Part shown: positions 61,139-64,000 of the stretch, in pieces | Layout of the letters: each line of letters begins with the position of its first letter | How positions within the stretch are numbered: position 1 is the stretch's first letter | Source of the DNA: Scedosporium boydii | Lineage: Eukaryota; Ascomycota; Sordariomycetes; Microascales; Microascaceae | Length of the DNA: 64,000 nucleotides | Reading direction: 5' to 3' | Assembly: GCA_002221725.1 (NCBI GenBank) | Contig: NJFT01000064.1 | Coordinates: 1-64,000 of the forward strand | The notes under the pieces: generated by a model | What the model was told of the DNA's origin: nothing | The model's database searches: none | What the model saw: the letters and a program-made list of their open reading frames with translations, nothing else | Position numbers and translations under genes: made by a program

Positions 61139-63860
61139 TTACATGCGCCGGGGTTCCTGAGATAGCAAGATGGCGCGAGGTCTAGTAGATTCAACCCCCA
61201 GGTTTATCTGATAGATGTCGATTTTCACGAAGTAGGGGCTAGACTCGATCATAGTGATCGGGGTGGAGGGTGTGGACGGGACACTCTTCTATGACTTTTA
61301 GATGCCGTTACTCAGTGAATCAATTTACTCGCAGATTATATGAAACACTTTGTTGATGTCAATGGGGATGTTTTGGGATATATTCTACCGTCGTTCGATC
61401 GCCCCAGGCTTATCCTCTCGCGACGATGAGCAGAAAATGGTCCTCAGGTTGGCTCTAGCTCTCTCTACCGAGCAAAGTATAGTTCGGCAGTTAAACGCGC
61501 TCACCTGGATCTCTGATAAAGTCTTCTCGGAACTGATAGAAGTTGGGCTTTTAGTTTCTCATTCACTATTTACGTCCGGAATGAGCTGGATAGAGCTTTT
61601 CGATGAAGCTCACCGGAACTTTGGAGCCGAACAGCTTGCATTGTGTAGATGCAATGATAGAGATAGACTCGGCCCCCATTGGAAAAATCATCGAACATAG
61701 AATATACCGAAGCAGTGGTATAATATATATTCTAAGGGGTCACTTCGCCGTCTTCACCACAGCCGTAGGTTTTCGAGTAGGACATCGGCTATATAGATTC
61801 GAGCCCAGGTCACATTGAAAAAGAATCTATCTCCGGAATGAGCCAATATCGGCCTAAGGCCTTCCTTGAGCAGAGAGTCGATTCCCACGTAATACACCAA
61901 TGAGTCTACGACGGCAACGGGATTCTGCTTGTAATAGCGGATGCCGTGCCTGTTCACATTCCTTCCAAGCATCCGAAAGCCTTTCAAATTACAAACCAAA
62001 GTCGCGAGAGGTTGTCTCACGCTCTAAGTGATGGAAATAGCCCTGGCCCCTCTTTCCTTGGGACCGGCGACACGAATGGGTTTTGCTTTTCAATGGAGAT
62101 CCAAAAATAAAAAGAAAAAGTAAAAAAACCAGTTGGAACATACGCGAAGTATTATACTCCTCATAACCGTCGTGGACGCTGCATGGAAATGTGCGGGAAT
62201 TGGCTCTTCGGCCCTTTTCAAGGAAAGGATGTTTGCATTGGTGTGTTATCTCGCTTACAATTGAGAGTGCAGCCGCGAGGACGCAAACCACTCGCGTTTG
62301 CAATCGGTGGAATATTGTTCCTTGGAGCAAACACCAGAAAAAAATTCCCGCCTGACGAGCGAAAGACCATAACAGGTGGCCCGGGCCGATTGGGGCCCTG
62401 CACGGTCAGCGTTGGGTCCCCAACACACTTCTGGACCGCACTCGGTCCTGCAGATTGATCGTCTGGCAAGGCCCAATGCCAGAGGTTCAACTTATCCGGG
62501 GGGAATCGAGGACAAAGGGAAAAGTGAGGCCGCTGGAGGATGAGGAATCCGTGGGAAGTGATGTGGGTGTCCATCTGCGGGGGAAACTTCGAGGTGGCGG
62601 CTAATGGGAGAAAGTTATTGGTTCGGTGTTTTGGCGATGTGTTTCTTGTCACTGTTTCTGGGCGCATGAGGCACGGCAAGGATCAAGGGTTTCTTGGGTG
62701 GTCAGAGTGTTGGATGGGTCCACTTTCGTCAGTTTCTGCCAGGGGACCAAGACGCAAACGACTGCGTCTCACTGTCAAGATGGAGTGATGAGTTGAGGAG
62801 GGGCTGCAAAGATGCAAGAACCTGCATGGACAGCTTTTCCTCTGATCTGGACGCTTGCCAGACTTTTCCACCACTGTATCCACCTCGTTTTGCCGTCTTT
62901 TATAGAACAGGAATCTCCGCACTTCAATGCTCCGTTGGGCTTGCAATCATCCGGTCTTGAAGTTGGCCGCTGCGATTATGCAGGCTTCGTAGACGCATCC
63001 TTCGACCCGTCAGGATCTTTGCAAACTGTTCTGACGAGGGGTAGCCGCGCTTTCGTAGTGTAAGCATTGTGCAAACGAAACCAACCAACGGTCATGGATT
63101 GGTTTTCTTTGCATCGTACGAGCAGAGATGTTTGGACACCCTCATCCCATTGCTTGAGGACCCAGACAGGCCTGGTCTCGTCTGACAGCCAGCACCAAGC
63201 CAACGACGAAACGTCTTTGTTTCCCCGCCACATTTCGGTATCTCGTACCTTGGATAGTTGGTTGCAACTGTGCTGGTACTTGTACATGGATTTGCTTATC
63301 CTCTACGCTGGTTAGCTTCTTCTGAAAGAAGGAACCTGCAGCGTCAGACCCGGAGTCCCTGACTGGCGCGACATGTGCGAGACTCCGCGTGAAGACGCTA
63401 ACAGTCACGCCAAGGTTCTTGCTTGAAGTACTTGTACACTGTACCCTCTACCCTGAATGTTCCATGTTCTTATCCCCCCCTCTCAAATACAGCTGGATGT
63501 TGCTGCGTCTAAGCCATCGTTCGTTTGGCCCCCAAATATCTACTTCTCCGCATGTACCCTTCTATCAACCAACGCCAAGTTCAACCCACCTCTCACCATC
63601 CCCATCATCATATTGCGACAACTATCCGCACCATTCGCCTCCTGGACCTGCTCGACTTTCGCTGATACTAGCAGCGCTCTTTTGCGCTTTAGTGTCCGGA
63701 CGCGAAAAAGGGACGCTTTTCTGGGCTGCCTCTGCGAACTCCCTGAGGGGGAGGTCAAACACCCAGTGCCGACCAGTCAGGCGCAAAAAAGCGAACAACA
63801 AAGAGGCCGACGGCAGAGAAGGAGACGGGCATTGGTTCACGAGACCTCACACCGTTCAAG
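61139..63860. other. gene-poor gap (2.7 kb)
   Basis: No confident gene was seen. Two frames look slightly more protein-like than the rest: plus 61350-61700 (116 codons) and minus 61754-62020 (88 codons, with a 'VVDSLVYYVGIDSLLKEGLRPIL' stretch). Neither has a domain or usable splice partners. A tRNA-B-box-like GATTCGAGCCC lies at 61796-61806. The right end is the promoter of the Nta1-like gene. Confidence 0.5.
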
Positions 63861-64000
63861 ATGAGGATCGCGTGCCTTCAGTTTAATCCCCAAGTGGGCG
63901 ACGTCAACAACAACTTGACGAGGGCCGATAGGGTCTTGAGTCGGGCGAATCCCGAGAATCTGGATCTGATCGTCCTGCCCGAGATGGCCTTTTCTGGTAA
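63861..64000 (+). CDS. carbon-nitrogen hydrolase, protein N-terminal amidase (Nta1)-like, 5' end only
   Basis: The first exon starts at ATG 63861 and runs to about 63996, where TTTTCTG is followed by GTAA, a probable 5' splice site cut by the window edge. The 45 residues read MRIACLQFNP..GDV..N and end in DLIVLPEMAFSG. The nitrilase-superfamily strand and the catalytic Glu of the LPEM(A)FSG motif are visible. This start resembles Nta1, which deamidates N-terminal Asn/Gln as the first step of the N-degron pathway. The Lys and Cys of the catalytic triad lie beyond the window, so another nitrilase-fold enzyme cannot be excluded. Confidence 0.8.
   Translation, partial: MRIACLQFNPQVGDVNNNLTRADRVLSRANPENLDLIVLPEMAFSG

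Noticed and set aside
61090..61200. Possible tRNA near TTCAACCCCC
   Set aside because: No A box at the proper distance and no acceptor or anticodon stems.
1..64000. CRISPR array, bacterial-type operon or prophage
   Set aside because: No regularly spaced direct repeats, no Shine-Dalgarno-led operons; the genes contain spliceosomal introns, so the DNA is eukaryotic nuclear.

Overview
The window is nuclear DNA of a filamentous ascomycete (Pezizomycotina, probably Sordariomycetes; the genus cannot be named from sequence alone). The evidence is short introns (53-110 bp, one of 384 bp) with GT..AG ends and CTAAC-type branch points, a Zn(II)2Cys6/Fungal_trans_2 regulator, fungal-type CYC2, NEO1 and RFC4 genes, and intergenic DNA rich in short palindromes. 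Start codons and splice sites given here were worked out by hand from reading frames. In every multi-exon model the summed exons are a multiple of three and the protein motif runs across each junction.

Layout. 1-4.3 kb: a possible 3' end of a gene entering from the left, then a 915-residue Zn2Cys6 regulator on the minus strand. 4.3-25.9 kb: about 21.5 kb with no supportable gene. It carries long T-tracts and a strongly enriched 9-bp element, TACTTCGTA/TACGAAGTA. 25.9-29.5 kb: a glutathione peroxidase (minus), whose 5' leader reads in frame as a mitochondrial-type presequence, and a Tda3-like FAD oxidoreductase (plus). 30.1-39.4 kb: a single-module AAA ATPase (minus) diverging from an uncharacterised 877-residue membrane protein (plus), followed by an 1136-residue CbbX/SpoVK-like multi-AAA protein (plus). 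40.9-55.5 kb: a dense housekeeping block with a calcineurin-like phosphoesterase, a CYC2-type mitochondrial flavoprotein, the P4-ATPase NEO1 (minus), RFC4, a 110-residue small membrane protein (minus), a derlin, and a fungal LPXTG-type single-pass membrane protein (minus). 55.5-64 kb: gene-poor again, with one three-exon cysteine-rich secreted protein and, at the right edge, the first exon of an Nta1-like amidase.

Functional links are mostly those of ordinary housekeeping genes: NEO1 and derlin in secretory and ER membrane homeostasis, GPx and CYC2 in mitochondrial and redox biology, RFC4 in DNA replication. The least explained parts are the AAA / membrane protein / multi-AAA neighbourhood, the 21.5-kb gene-free interval with its repeated short element, and a few Pol III-like (tRNA-derived) traces in the gene-poor gaps.
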